A stretch of 64,000 bases of DNA from Blakeslea trispora (lineage: Eukaryota > Mucoromycota > Mucoromycetes > Mucorales > Choanephoraceae). Below, piece by piece: positions 24,671-33,979 of this stretch. The stretch covers positions 186,001-250,000 of the forward strand of contig JAIWNE010000037.1 of the NCBI GenBank assembly GCA_025331445.1. The letters run 5' to 3'. Position 1 is the first letter of the stretch; every line of letters starts with the position of its first letter. Under the pieces are notes generated by a model. The model was not told the DNA's origin, searched no databases, and saw only the letters and a list, made by a program, of their open reading frames with translations. A program made the translations under genes and the position numbers.

Positions 24671-24867
24671 ACCTGAAAAGAATAAGCATGATAAGTTTAA
24701 TCAGAAACAGCGCTTGAAAGTTTGTTTTATGGCCACTTATGGACCCAAAAAGACTCAAGAATAGATGTCTTGTTGGGTAAAGCGCCCATTCAACATGGAC
24801 TGCTTGTCTAGTCAAAGCGCTATTAGTAAAATAACAAAAAAAATTGAAGACTTGTCTGAGATGTCAG
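24671..24867 (+). pseudogene. pogo-type transposase, CENP-B-like HTH, first part
   Basis: The plus-strand reading KHDKFNQKQRLKVCFMATYG followed by WVKRPFNMDCLSSQSAISKI resembles the N-terminal CENP-B/pogo helix-turn-helix. One TAG lies inside the motif, near 24762. The frame runs exactly into the TSD at 24863-24867 and resumes at 30637 after the Ty3 element. No DDE catalytic region remains in this element. Confidence 0.6.
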
Positions 24868-25029
24868 TAATTTATCTGTTAAGTCAAGATGAGTTAAACA
24901 AGATTAAGAGAGGGTTTTATTCAGTGTAGAATGAGATTGTCAATATAAATTGAGCTTGGTGACACAAAGTAGGATTGTGTCTTAAATAAATGTCTTGATT
25001 TAATGATGCATCTAGCTTACGATACATCA
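24868..25029 (-). repeat. Ty3 element 3' LTR
   Basis: 162 bases, partner of 30470-30631. On the minus strand it is preceded by a purine-rich aaggtggtccaggg, a possible polypurine tract. Confidence 0.9.
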
Positions 25030-25298
25030 TCACCCTGGACCACCTTAAAAACCGTTTAGTTAAGATTTGAATAACATTTAGATGGACCTTGATTGAGTGT
25101 TGGATTCTTGAAGTCAGATAAATCGCTCTTGAATAATATGTGAATGCTTATGCGAATTAGATAGTTGTTAAATTGTATGCTTTGTTCTTTGCATGTATGT
25201 ATGTTGGAATTGCCCATTAAAAAAACCATTTCATCAAAAACCTTTCGTGAGGAAAAAAGATGAAGCTGGGTAAAAAAGGTTCTCCGTACTGATTGCGC

Positions 25299-26640
25299 TT
25301 AATTCACAGATGTTTTGTTTGATCTGGACTTCTTGTTAACGTCCGATTCCTTGAAAGGAGTCTTGCGCTTGCGTGATCCTTTGATTCTTTTGACTTGACC
25401 AGACTTGGTAGGCATGTTAGCGTTACGTCGTTTCCAGTACTCTTTAATAGTTTCTGGACTGTCAAAGTCTTCGGGCTTTTGCCATGTTTGCTCGTCCGGA
25501 TATCCTACCCAAGTAGTTAAATACTCGATACCATTTGGTTCTACTTCCCTGTGATTGATCACGGCTTGAACTTCATAAATGTCTTTGTTTTCATCAGACT
25601 TGTTCGTTTCATTTGCGATTAATTTAATTTGCGAAGTAGGGATGTTTCTGGATAGAATGGAGCCTGTGCGATCGGTCAAGATGTAGCTTCCATTGGTTGT
25701 ATAACCATGTACATAAAATGGACCTTCATACTTGGCATCTGTTTTCCGACGCTTGTTTTCTATGTTTTTGATCATAACTTTAGCACCTATGGGAAATGGA
25801 TCTTTGAGTATCCGATGCTTTCTTTCAAAGTGCTCATTATCTTTTTCTTGAGTCTTAATGATCTGATTCCTATTTTCAGGAATGGTATAGTTATTGAATC
25901 TTTCGATTTCTTTCTTTAACTTATCTGTGTCTATCATATCGTCAGAGATATTCATTTTCGATAGAGCTTTTGTATAATCTTTGAGATCATTTGCTTGGCG
26001 ATTGAACATCACTTGGAATGGAGTATGATTGTGTAGTCTTGATATATGTTGGTTCATCAGATACATGGTACCTTCGACATACAAATCCCATGATTCTTCA
26101 TATCCATCCAGCATTTTGAGGATGATAGATTTAGCAGTCTTTACATGAGTTTCCAAGTTGCCAGCTGGAGTGTAAGGTAATGAGAGAGCAGATTCAATGC
26201 CCATATGTTGACGTAGACTTTTGATCAATTCGTTATAGAATTCTAGTCCTCTGTCATGTTGAAGTACTTTAGAATATCCCATAATGGAAAATATCTGTAT
26301 CAACTCCTTGGCAACATCTAGGGCTGTTTTGGATTTGATTGCTCTGAGAATCACAAACCTACTAAAGATGTCAACGCACACTAATAGGTAGTTATTACCT
26401 CTAGGAGTTGTAACATCGAATGTGCCTAGATCAATAGCGACTTTGTCCCATGTATTGTTGGGCGCATCACTCTTTGGAGGGTGGAAAACATGTTTTGCTA
26501 GATTGAATCGAGCGCACTTTGTACAATTCTTGATGTATTTTGTTACATCTTCGCGCAAGTGTTTCCAGTTCATGCCATGTTCTTGTTTTATCATTCGTTC
26601 GACACTGTTGATTCCATAGTGTCCAGCAAGATGACATTGC
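25299..26640 (-). CDS. Ty3 integrase with C-terminal chromodomain
   Basis: The reading begins in frame near 26640 with the HHCC zinc domain (CHLAGHYG ... CTKCARFN). The integrase core has candidate catalytic acids in VAIDLGTF, LQHDRGLEF and NLETHVKTAK. A GPFY-like motif follows (YEGPFYVHGY), then a C-terminal chromodomain (YEVQAVINHRE, EYLTTWVGYP, TWQKPEDFDS). Chromodomain integrases of Ty3 chromoviruses target marked heterochromatin, which fits the dense nest of elements here. The basic tail may be a nuclear localisation signal. It overlaps the pol frame at 26591-26640. Confidence 0.9.
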
Positions 26641-29419
26641 GAAATGATTTTTTGTTTTCCTCTTCATTTTGAGGTTGCGTGTATTTGTCTATACGATTAG
26701 CAGCAATGATTTGGTCAGTAACGTTATTCAATTTTGTTATTTCCATTTGTGAGGTAATTTTATCCATTGTGTTACTGTTTTCAGAATTTGTTTCTGAGGT
26801 TACGTGAGGCGAATTGTCACGGTTTTCTTTTGCTGTTTTGGAGGCTGCTTTCGTCTCAACTTGCGTATCAATTACTTGCTCACCCCTCTCCAGCGTTTGA
26901 TCAGCGTCGTCTGGATAAAGCAAACGCGATAAGTGATCAGCCAAGATGTTGCGTACTCCGGCACAGAAGGTGATGTCAAAGTCAAACTCGTAGATCATCT
27001 CGTAGTAATTTTCAATGATTCGATTAATTTTTGGTTGAGAGTGCAGATACAGTATACCTTTGTTATCGGTATAGTAATGAAAGCGTTGACCAGACAACCA
27101 TTGTTTCCACTTGGTAGTGCAATAGAGAAACGCTAGGATCTCACGTCGAGAGGATCCATAGTTGCGCTCTGCTTTTGATAAAGTGCGTGCAACAAAGCCA
27201 ATATAACGAATATGGTTATCGATTACCTGATACAAACAACCACCAATACCGTAAGCACTAGCATCCGTCACGAGATGCAAAGGATATTTGAGGTTAGGAC
27301 AACTGAGTACAGGAGTATCAGCAAGTACGAGCTGCAATGTACGCATAGCTTTGGAATGCTCTGCAGTCCATACTTCCTTGATATTGGGATGATTTTTGAG
27401 TTTGTTCAGAGGAGCCATCAAGGTGGAAATGCGAGGTACATGCTCACGAAAGTAATTGATCACACCAAGTCGATGACCTAACTCTTTCGAGTTTTGGACC
27501 GTTTCAGGCCAAGATAATACGTTGGTAACCTTGCGCATATCCAGAGTAAGTGCATCATGAGAAAGTCGAAATCCTAGAACAAAGATTGATTTCTGCATGA
27601 GATTGAGTTTTTCATGATTGATGCGAAGATTGGATCGAGTGAGTCGAGATAAGACTGTTTGTAGACAACGAACATGGTTGTCGATACTATCATCGGTAGC
27701 AACGTAGATGTCGTCAATGTAATGAACATAATAATCCAAGTCAGCAAAGAGACTGGTGATGCTTCGTTGTACCACTGAGGATACGTTGAGCAATCCAAAT
27801 GGAGCTCGTTTGAATTGATATTGCAGGCCGCTAGGAGCCGTGAATGAAGTAACAGGTCTATCACATCGACGGATGCGAAAACTGTGAAAGCATGCACTAA
27901 GATCGATGGTAGTGAAGAGCGAGAATTTGCTCAATTTACGATGCAAAGTGCTGATCAAGGGTAATGGAAATTTATCCATTTGTGCGGGATCAAGGCTTTG
28001 ATTTACAAGACGACAATCAAGTACAGTACGTACCTTTTTTGGATCTAATTCACCTGTTACAGGGGATCGCTTTAACACAGTGAGTAAACTGGAATTGAAA
28101 GGATTGTTTGGAGGTGCGCGTTCAATGACATTGCCCGAAATCCATTCTTGTACTTGTTTTTCAACAGCTTTTAAATGACATTCTTTGATTGCATATTGTC
28201 TACGATAAGCTGATCTAATACCTTTTTTCAGAGGAAGGCGTATTTCACTTCCTGGTATGTTACAGTAGTTTGCAACAGGGATATTTCTGTTGGCTTGTAT
28301 AAATGGTTCGATTTGATCCATCATTTGCTTACGCTCGGTCTGTGTACCAAAAGGATCATTGTTGGGTGTAGATGGGTTTGGATCAATAGGAGGTAGAACA
28401 GGACCAACCTTGTTTTCCCAATCCATGGCGATATTGGAGATTTCAATACCCAAAAGATATATCAAATCCATGCCAATGCACACATGTATGTTATTAAACA
28501 GATTAAATACTTCAAACCGTGAATGAATTGTTTTGGAATTGTATGTGACCTCTAATTTGTCTGACGTATGTCCTAGACGTTTAACCGTGTTGCTATTGAT
28601 AAGTTTAATATTTCCTCTACTTTTATTTATTTCCAAATTCAAGTGTTTTGCCAGAGAAGGAGAGATAGAAGAAAAAGAGCAGCCTGAATCTAGCAATGCC
28701 CAAGTTTTCACATTCTCTATTGACAACGGAAGATATATAAACTTATCAGCTAACAGGTCTTTTGGCGATTGTGCAAAGTAGTCATCTGTGGTGACAGTGT
28801 ACTTACAGTCAGCTTTGCCTTTGCCCTTGGGGTCAAAGTCAGCGGCAGCGAATTGAAGATTGTGGTCTTCATTATCAGAGGAGCCTTCATCTATGAAGAC
28901 ATCCCCTTCATCATCCGATTGAGTAGGTCTTGGCACAGGGTCTTTGTTGTTGGAGGTCTTGGAGGGTTTACCTTTACTCATGCCTTTGCAGACATGACCA
29001 TGCTTCCATGGGCCTTTGCAGGTGAAACATGTACGTTTCTTACCTTTAGATTTGAACTGCTGGAAATGCAGCTTTCGTTCAGCTCTCTTTTGTTTTGCTC
29101 GGCAATCAGCGGTATCATGCTCGTGAGAGTTATGATAGCTGCAATAAGGACTAGGCTTATGGCGAGAGGAAGAGGCTTCAGAGCGGAATTTGCTCGGACG
29201 AGAGGAAGAGTAAGGTGTGGAAGGCTGAGCCTTTTTGGAGTGCACTATTTTATGAGAAGTAGGCAACTTCTTTTTGACGTCAAGGTCGTTGAGCATATCA
29301 TACGCATCCAGCAACGCTTGGATGGTAAAGTCCAATGACTGAGCATTAGGATCTTGGTGATCTTTATAGTTCTCAATACCTCTATGTGATATTCTCGAGG
29401 AACTGGTTGCATGATACAA
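26591..29419 (-). CDS. pol: Ty3 gag C-terminus, protease, reverse transcriptase, RNase H
   Basis: A 942-residue frame. First come the gag C-terminus with two cysteine/histidine knuckles (YCSYHNSHEHDTADC and CFTCKGPWKHGHVC). Next is an aspartic protease active site (WALLDSGCSFSSIS). The reverse transcriptase follows, with FTTIDLSACFHSF and the catalytic YIDDIYVA, then RNase H (LVTDASAYGIGG). A charged linker leads to the stop near 26591. Integrase continues in another frame: the shift is at a six-A run (26648-26653), where one more A, or a -1 slip, would join the frames. Apart from these two frame changes the polyprotein is intact. Confidence 0.92.
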   Translation of the reverse strand: MYHATSSSRISHRGIENYKDHQDPNAQSLDFTIQALLDAYDMLNDLDVKKKLPTSHKIVHSKKAQPSTPYSSSRPSKFRSEASSSRHKPSPYCSYHNSHEHDTADCRAKQKRAERKLHFQQFKSKGKKRTCFTCKGPWKHGHVCKGMSKGKPSKTSNNKDPVPRPTQSDDEGDVFIDEGSSDNEDHNLQFAAADFDPKGKGKADCKYTVTTDDYFAQSPKDLLADKFIYLPLSIENVKTWALLDSGCSFSSISPSLAKHLNLEINKSRGNIKLINSNTVKRLGHTSDKLEVTYNSKTIHSRFEVFNLFNNIHVCIGMDLIYLLGIEISNIAMDWENKVGPVLPPIDPNPSTPNNDPFGTQTERKQMMDQIEPFIQANRNIPVANYCNIPGSEIRLPLKKGIRSAYRRQYAIKECHLKAVEKQVQEWISGNVIERAPPNNPFNSSLLTVLKRSPVTGELDPKKVRTVLDCRLVNQSLDPAQMDKFPLPLISTLHRKLSKFSLFTTIDLSACFHSFRIRRCDRPVTSFTAPSGLQYQFKRAPFGLLNVSSVVQRSITSLFADLDYYVHYIDDIYVATDDSIDNHVRCLQTVLSRLTRSNLRINHEKLNLMQKSIFVLGFRLSHDALTLDMRKVTNVLSWPETVQNSKELGHRLGVINYFREHVPRISTLMAPLNKLKNHPNIKEVWTAEHSKAMRTLQLVLADTPVLSCPNLKYPLHLVTDASAYGIGGCLYQVIDNHIRYIGFVARTLSKAERNYGSSRREILAFLYCTTKWKQWLSGQRFHYYTDNKGILYLHSQPKINRIIENYYEMIYEFDFDITFCAGVRNILADHLSRLLYPDDADQTLERGEQVIDTQVETKAASKTAKENRDNSPHVTSETNSENSNTMDKITSQMEITKLNNVTDQIIAANRIDKYTQPQNEEENKKSFRNVILLDTMESTVSNE

Positions 29420-30429
29420 TGCTTCAACATACTTTCTTCAGTGATCATCGCTTCTTGAGCAATTTCACGGAATCTTGCCACGTATTGTGACATTGTCTCG
29501 TATCTACGAAACTCAAGACGATAAAGTCTGTCCGTGGCTAATTGTCGCAATCTTTCAGGACTGGTCCCAAATTTGATTGCTATAGCATTTTTGATTGCAC
29601 TCCAGGATGTGTTGGGATGAGACTGTGAGTAGTCTTTAACCCACTCGATAAGATTATCGGGGGCCGAAACGAGAAGAAGTCTTTGCCAATTGGCCTCCAC
29701 AGACAAAGAGTGGGAATTCAATACATTTTCAAATGCATTAAAACACTTTTTAGGTGTTTTGTAAGACTGACGACTGGTATCAGTGATGAAGCCAGTCCAC
29801 TGAAAGTATGGGAGATTAGAGGGAACTAAACTCATTGTTTGATGAACGACAGGGTTCACAGGAACATTGCTTCCAGTAGAGGGAGTCAATGCCGACATTG
29901 TAGATTCATTGTCCCCAAAAAGATCCTTAAAATCTTCAAGGGCTTGCAGATAACGTTGCTTAACGAAATCCTTTTCAGCTCTTAAGCGATCAATGTCTGA
30001 GCTTTTCTTAGCGTTAGCTAGAACGAAAGAAAGCTTTGTCAACTTCTTTTTTAAATCAGAGATAGTCTCTCTGAAAGACTTCTCAGTTATCAGATCATCG
30101 TCACCGAGATCTTCAAACATTTCATCCTCGACAGACGGAGGGGAAGTTCTTCCTGCGACATCGTGAGATGACAGGGCATTGCCAGTATATGTGTCAATAT
30201 CCATGGACTCGCTGGGCTTTTCTTGTCCATAAGGATTACCACTGTTTCTGATGTTCGTGGCAGCGATAGGATCGCGACGAGGAGAAGCAGGAGGCAAAGG
30301 AGAAAACTCATCAAGAGAGTAGTCGATGCTAGTAGTGACAGGGGCACGATGACTACTAGGGTCGTTGTTGACGCGATGAGCATCATTAGCCTTCTTGGTG
30401 TTGTTGTTGTTGTTGTTGTTGTTGGACAT
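29245..30429 (-). CDS. gag: Ty3 gag (capsid region)
   Basis: The reading starts at ATG 30429 with an Asn-rich N-terminus. A Ser/Pro/Asp-rich linker and a capsid-like retrotransposon gag segment follow (FQWTGFITDTSRQSYKTPKK; LRQLATDRLYRLEFRR; MSQYVARFREIA). The sensible gag sequence leaves this frame near 29380 (PREYHIE) and continues in the -1 frame (GIENYKDHQD), where the zinc knuckles are encoded; the remaining 45 residues of this frame to the stop at 29245 are probably spurious. The shift may be a programmed -1 event or a one-base indel. Gag would package the element RNA in cytoplasmic particles. Confidence 0.8.
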   Translation of the reverse strand: MSNNNNNNNNTKKANDAHRVNNDPSSHRAPVTTSIDYSLDEFSPLPPASPRRDPIAATNIRNSGNPYGQEKPSESMDIDTYTGNALSSHDVAGRTSPPSVEDEMFEDLGDDDLITEKSFRETISDLKKKLTKLSFVLANAKKSSDIDRLRAEKDFVKQRYLQALEDFKDLFGDNESTMSALTPSTGSNVPVNPVVHQTMSLVPSNLPYFQWTGFITDTSRQSYKTPKKCFNAFENVLNSHSLSVEANWQRLLLVSAPDNLIEWVKDYSQSHPNTSWSAIKNAIAIKFGTSPERLRQLATDRLYRLEFRRYETMSQYVARFREIAQEAMITEESMLKHCIMQPVPREYHIEVLRTIKITKILMLSHWTLPSKRCWMRMICSTTLTSKRSCLLLIK

Positions 30430-30469
30430 TTTCTTAATACTGAATAAACTTTTGCGTGTTTAAAAAAAA

Positions 30470-30631
30470 TAATTTATCTATTAAGTCAAGATGAGTTAAA
30501 CAAGATTAAGAGAGGGTTTTATTCAGTGTAGAATGAGATTGTCAATATAAATTGAGCTTGGTGACACAAAGTAGGATTGTGTCTTAAATAAATGTCTTGA
30601 TTTAATGATGCATCTAGCTTACGATACATCA
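30470..30631 (-). repeat. Ty3 element 5' LTR
   Basis: 162 bases. On the minus strand it is followed at once by tttttttaaacacgcaaaag, then the gag start 40 bases downstream of the LTR. Confidence 0.9.
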
Positions 30632-30636
30632 GTCAG

Positions 30637-30721
30637 TTCAGAGATTGAGTGTTAGGAACAACAAAAAAACTCATTGTCCTAAAGTGAAAGACGAGTTTAT
30701 CGAATTTGTACTCAAATGAGT
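30637..30721 (+). pseudogene. pogo-type transposase, second part after the Ty3 insertion
   Basis: Joining 24867 to 30637 with one copy of gtcag keeps the reading frame (EMS, then VQRLSVRNNKKTHCPKV) to a TGA near 30719. The segment looks like the second CENP-B DNA-binding helix region. The continuity supports the order of insertion: pogo first, Ty3 later. Confidence 0.55.
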
Positions 30722-30917
30722 AATGATAATATTGCTATCAAACCAATTGTGCGTTTATGATTCAGGAACACTTTGTGACTGCTAAAATTTATACAGTCAC
30801 ATCATTTTATTTTGTCAAAATTTGATTTTGTCATAGAATTTGCGTCCACCCACCGTATGACTAAATTGAGGTCTGACTGTATCTTGTCGAGCATAATTAT
30901 TATCTCTCCAAGATATA

Positions 30918-31135
30918 CACTGACGTCCAAAAGTGTTCAAATGTTTTCACTTTTTACGGTTTTTCGGAGTTTTCGGGGGTTAAAGCTCGATCTCATGAGA
31001 TGACGTCAGCCAATAAAATGTAGAGAAAACTTCTTTCTTTCTAACGCAATTTGAATCACCCTATTTGATTTTGTGTAACAAAAGTTACAGTGCTTCAAAG
31101 TCAGACAAAACATTTGAACACTTTTGAACAGGTAT
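30918..31135 (+). repeat. Tc1 long TIR, left (30918 element)
   Basis: 218 bases matching the reverse complement of 32346-32563. Confidence 0.88.
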
Positions 31136-31167
31136 AAAAAATGAAAAGGATCTTAATTAACTCCACT

Positions 31168-32200
31168 TTAGTACTTTGTCCAATAGCCTTTTGCCTTTAT
31201 ACACTGTTCTATACGATTGGGCATACTATTTATGACATTTTGACAGTCTTGGATGGTAATTTTCTTATACCAAACCTCTTGCACCCTCTCATAAAGCTCA
31301 TTCATGCCACTTGGAGGAGTTGGATGCTCATTAGGACGGCGCTTCAACAGGGACCACATATTTTCAATTGGATTTAGGTCCGGTGATTGAGGAGGCCACT
31401 CCATGACTTGATAATCCTGGTTTCCGAGGTGTTTTATCACGCTTTTGGCCTTATGCTTAGGATCGTTATCCTGCTGGAACCAGACCTGAGAACGGTTTAA
31501 GCCCAGTTCTTCGCACATGAACTCGATGGATTGTTCCAGTTCGTCTTCCAAAATGGACTGATAAAGGGTCTTGTCCATGTTTCCATCGATCTTGCACATC
31601 CAGCCTACTCCTGCTGCAGTGACAGCACTCCAAAGCATGATATTACCACCTCCGTGCTTTACTGTCGGCTTAACATGTCTAGGTTGAATGGCCTCGTTGT
31701 CGCAAATCCAGGCCCATGTGCGACCGTCGGAGTTAAACCGGTTGATTTTTGTTTCATCTGTAAATATAACACGTGCCCAGTCAGCTTCAGTCCAATTGCG
31801 ATGAGCACGACACCATGCAAGATACTTCTTTGCATTGACTTTCGCGATTAATGGTTGGCTTTCCTTTTCTATAGCAGCAAGACCAAGCAAATTCAAAGCC
31901 CGACCAACAGTTTGGCGACTCACACTGACACTGTGATTACGTTTGAGTGCTCTACAGATGTCTACAACGGATTTTTCTCCACCCCTGGTCATTTGATGAA
32001 CACAATAGTGCTTGTCAGTAGGTGTCAGCTTTCTGGGACGACCTGCTTTTTGAAATTTTTTTGCCCGGATTAACTGTTTTTGAGACTGTATGAATTGTAC
32101 CCAGACTCAATTTACAGTCCGAAGCCACTTGACGGAATGATTTCCCGTTTTGAAGCAAGGCAATGACGTCGTTGCGTTGTTTACTTGAAATAGAGCGCAT
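31168..32200 (-). pseudogene. Tc1-like DD34E transposase with one homopolymer frameshift
   Basis: ATG at 32200 begins an HTH (MRSISSKQRNDVIALLQNG; FRQVASDCKLSLGTIH). A seven-base T/A run (32056-32062) shifts the frame; on the other side the reading resumes as QKAGRPRKLTPTDKHYC and stays open to the stop at 31168. All catalytic residues are present: FTDETKINR, QQDNDPKH and SPDLNPIENMW, with 34 residues between the second Asp and the Glu. If the run were six bases the protein would be full length (about 340 residues), so this is the best candidate for an active Tc1 element in the window, subject to checking the run. Confidence 0.85.
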
Positions 32201-32345
32201 CTTGATGTGGTTGACCAAAAAATGATAAAATAAACTTACTTTAATATGAAAATGTGTGTATGAGATGTGGAATACTGAAAAGCGCAAAAAAAACGGGATA
32301 TTTATAAGTCAAACTGCGGTTGTGGCCAAATAATGGTTTTTTTTA

Positions 32346-32563
32346 ATACCTGTCCAAAAGTGTTCAAATGTTTTGTCTGACTTTGAAGCACTGTAACTTT
32401 TGTTACACAAAATCAAATAGGGTGATTCAAATTGCGTTAGAAAGAAAGAAGTTTTCTCTACATTTTATTGGCTGACGTCATCTCATGAGATCGAGCTTTA
32501 ACCCCCGAAAACTCCGAAAAACCGTAAAAAGTGAAAACATTTGAACACTTTTGGACGTCAGTG
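32346..32563 (-). repeat. Tc1 long TIR, right (30918 element)
   Basis: Reverse complement partner of 30918-31135. Confidence 0.88.
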
Positions 32564-32565
32564 TA

Positions 32566-32832
32566 AATCAAGTAAACAATATATCTCCACCTTAATCAAG
32601 GCGGGGGATGAAATCTGGCTACAGCAATCTTTCCATTAAGGTGACCAGTCATCCTAGTAGGAAAACTGCTCATACAGATAAAATTATAACGGAGTGATTG
32701 ATTGAAACCGAGATAGAAATAATATATAAACACAACATGGACTTGCAGTAAAATTGGTTGGCTCTCTTTCTTTTTAATAAAAAAATCGAGTTCCCTCTCA
32801 TTGAATCTATTTGAGACTGCAAATATCACAGA
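32566..32832. other. spacer, no gene recognised
   Basis: Short AT-rich stretch between the Tc1 element and CACTA fragment C; nothing recognised. Confidence 0.4.
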
Positions 32833-33576
32833 TATACACTATTTGTATCTTTAATAAGATGGAAAGTCTGCTAGTTGCAAAACTTCTGTACACTACCGTA
32901 GAGTAGTCAGAAGCACCGCTCCTACTAATCAAAGTAAGTCGCGTAGCATTTTGTAATTGCATTGTTGAATAATAACTAACTTACTTCTAGTTGAAGATAC
33001 TTAAACGTCTCCTGAAGTTGTCGTAGTAGATCAATTTGTTTCAGTGGACTGTACTATGGATGATGCCTTTGATGCCGATGTTACTGATCATGTTAATGCT
33101 ACTCCTGATATGTTGGGTTTTGAAAATCGATGTTTACTACCTGGGTCCATTCCTTATTGTAATTGATAATCTATTGTTTAACATTATACCTGTAAGCTGA
33201 TCTTCACGATTTTTTTTTACTTAACTGATAAAACCCCAAAACCCAAGTTTGCAAATATTTTATCAACCATGGTAACAAATCTGCACAACAACAATGTTCC
33301 TAGAACTCAGACGGAGGCAGTCATAGAATTGCTCATCCAAGTCTTGGAAAATCACGGTGACAAGTACCGCTTTCCAAAAGCAATTACAACTTTCCTCAGA
33401 TGAAGCCCACTTCAAGCATTTAGTGCCGATGGTATAAAACATCATGCAGTATGTCCATCATGTCATCAGATGTCAACATTGGTAGACAAACCCGAAAGCC
33501 AAGTAATTTGTCATCGTCCTCTTCGATCTGCTGTATATAAGCCAAATGTTTCCAAGGAATTTTGCGAAGAAAAAAA
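32833..33576 (+). pseudogene. tnp2-type transposase internal fragment, CACTA fragment C
   Basis: Closely similar to 6195-6925 of copy A, covering the two short acidic exons and the start of the long exon, including CPSCHQ and the start of the zinc-like segment. Stops occur (for example near 33400). The match ends exactly where an LTR begins at 33577, so the CACTA fragment was cut by a retrotransposon insertion. Both outer ends of this CACTA copy are missing. Confidence 0.7.
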
Positions 33577-33824
33577 TGTAATCAACCAAGTTTCAATAAG
33601 ATAATTTATGTGAAGATCAAGATAAAGATGATTTTTTATTCAATAAAACTATGGATATTTATACTATTCTAAAGGTGCTAAAATATATAGATTGACTAAA
33701 ACTATATGCTGTTAGGTTCTTGGCAGGGAGATGGTTCTTTAATATTTAACGTAGAGGTTCATTAATAAGAGACTTGTAACTGCATATAGAGCTGGTGCAG
33801 CGTGACTGCTAGATCGTTACATCA
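33577..33824 (-). repeat. LTR of the Ty3 relic, 248 bases
   Basis: Read on the minus strand it runs TGATGTAACG ... TTGATTACA, with TG/CA ends. The purine tract aaaagggggga abuts its 5' edge, which identifies it as the 3' LTR. Confidence 0.75.
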
Positions 33825-33979
33825 TCCCCCCTTTTGAATGCGATCAAGTGGTTGCGTTGTTTTTCTTCGTTCTAAGGTCTCATGTGTTTTATGTTTGCCT
33901 TTGTTGTGTGTTGGTGTTTGTCGTCGACTTTGACTATCTTGAGACTGGAATCATCTTCATCATTTTGTCCTGAGATACG

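Larger units (their letters stand above)
24868..30631 (-). mobile_element. full-length Ty3/gypsy chromodomain retrotransposon, 5.76 kb
   Basis: Two 162-base LTRs (24868-25029 and 30470-30631) are almost identical; one substitution was noticed (ctgttaag against ctattaag). A perfect 5-base duplication gtcag flanks the element (24863-24867 and 30632-30636). Read on the minus strand the LTR runs TGATGTATC...TAAATTA. Between the LTRs lie gag, protease, reverse transcriptase, RNase H, integrase and a chromodomain, in Ty3 order. LTR near-identity points to a recent insertion. Confidence 0.93.
24297..30879 (+). mobile_element. pogo-like element split by a Ty3 retrotransposon
   Basis: The left end cagtcagacctcgatt (from 24297) pairs with the right end read inward, cagtcagacctcaatt (from 30879). 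TA flanks both ends (24295-24296 and 30880-30881). Several further ttttgtcata motifs occur just inside each end. Removing the Ty3 element (24868-30631 with one TSD copy) leaves about 0.8 kb with a piece of a CENP-B-like DNA-binding region, so the pogo element was already a shortened derivative. Confidence 0.75.
30918..32563 (-). mobile_element. Tc1/mariner-like element with 218-base TIRs, 1.65 kb
   Basis: Inverted repeats 30918-31135 and 32346-32563 start cactgacgtccaaaagtgtt and are nearly identical. TA lies at 30916-30917 and 32564-32565. The motif caaaagtgttcaaatgtttt recurs inverted at the inner edge of each TIR, as in IR/DR-type Tc1 elements. One minus-strand gene fills the interior. High TIR identity suggests a young copy. 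Confidence 0.9.

Noticed and set aside
28769..29338. 189-residue plus-strand frame
   Set aside because: Antisense shadow of the Ty3 gag zinc-knuckle and protease region.
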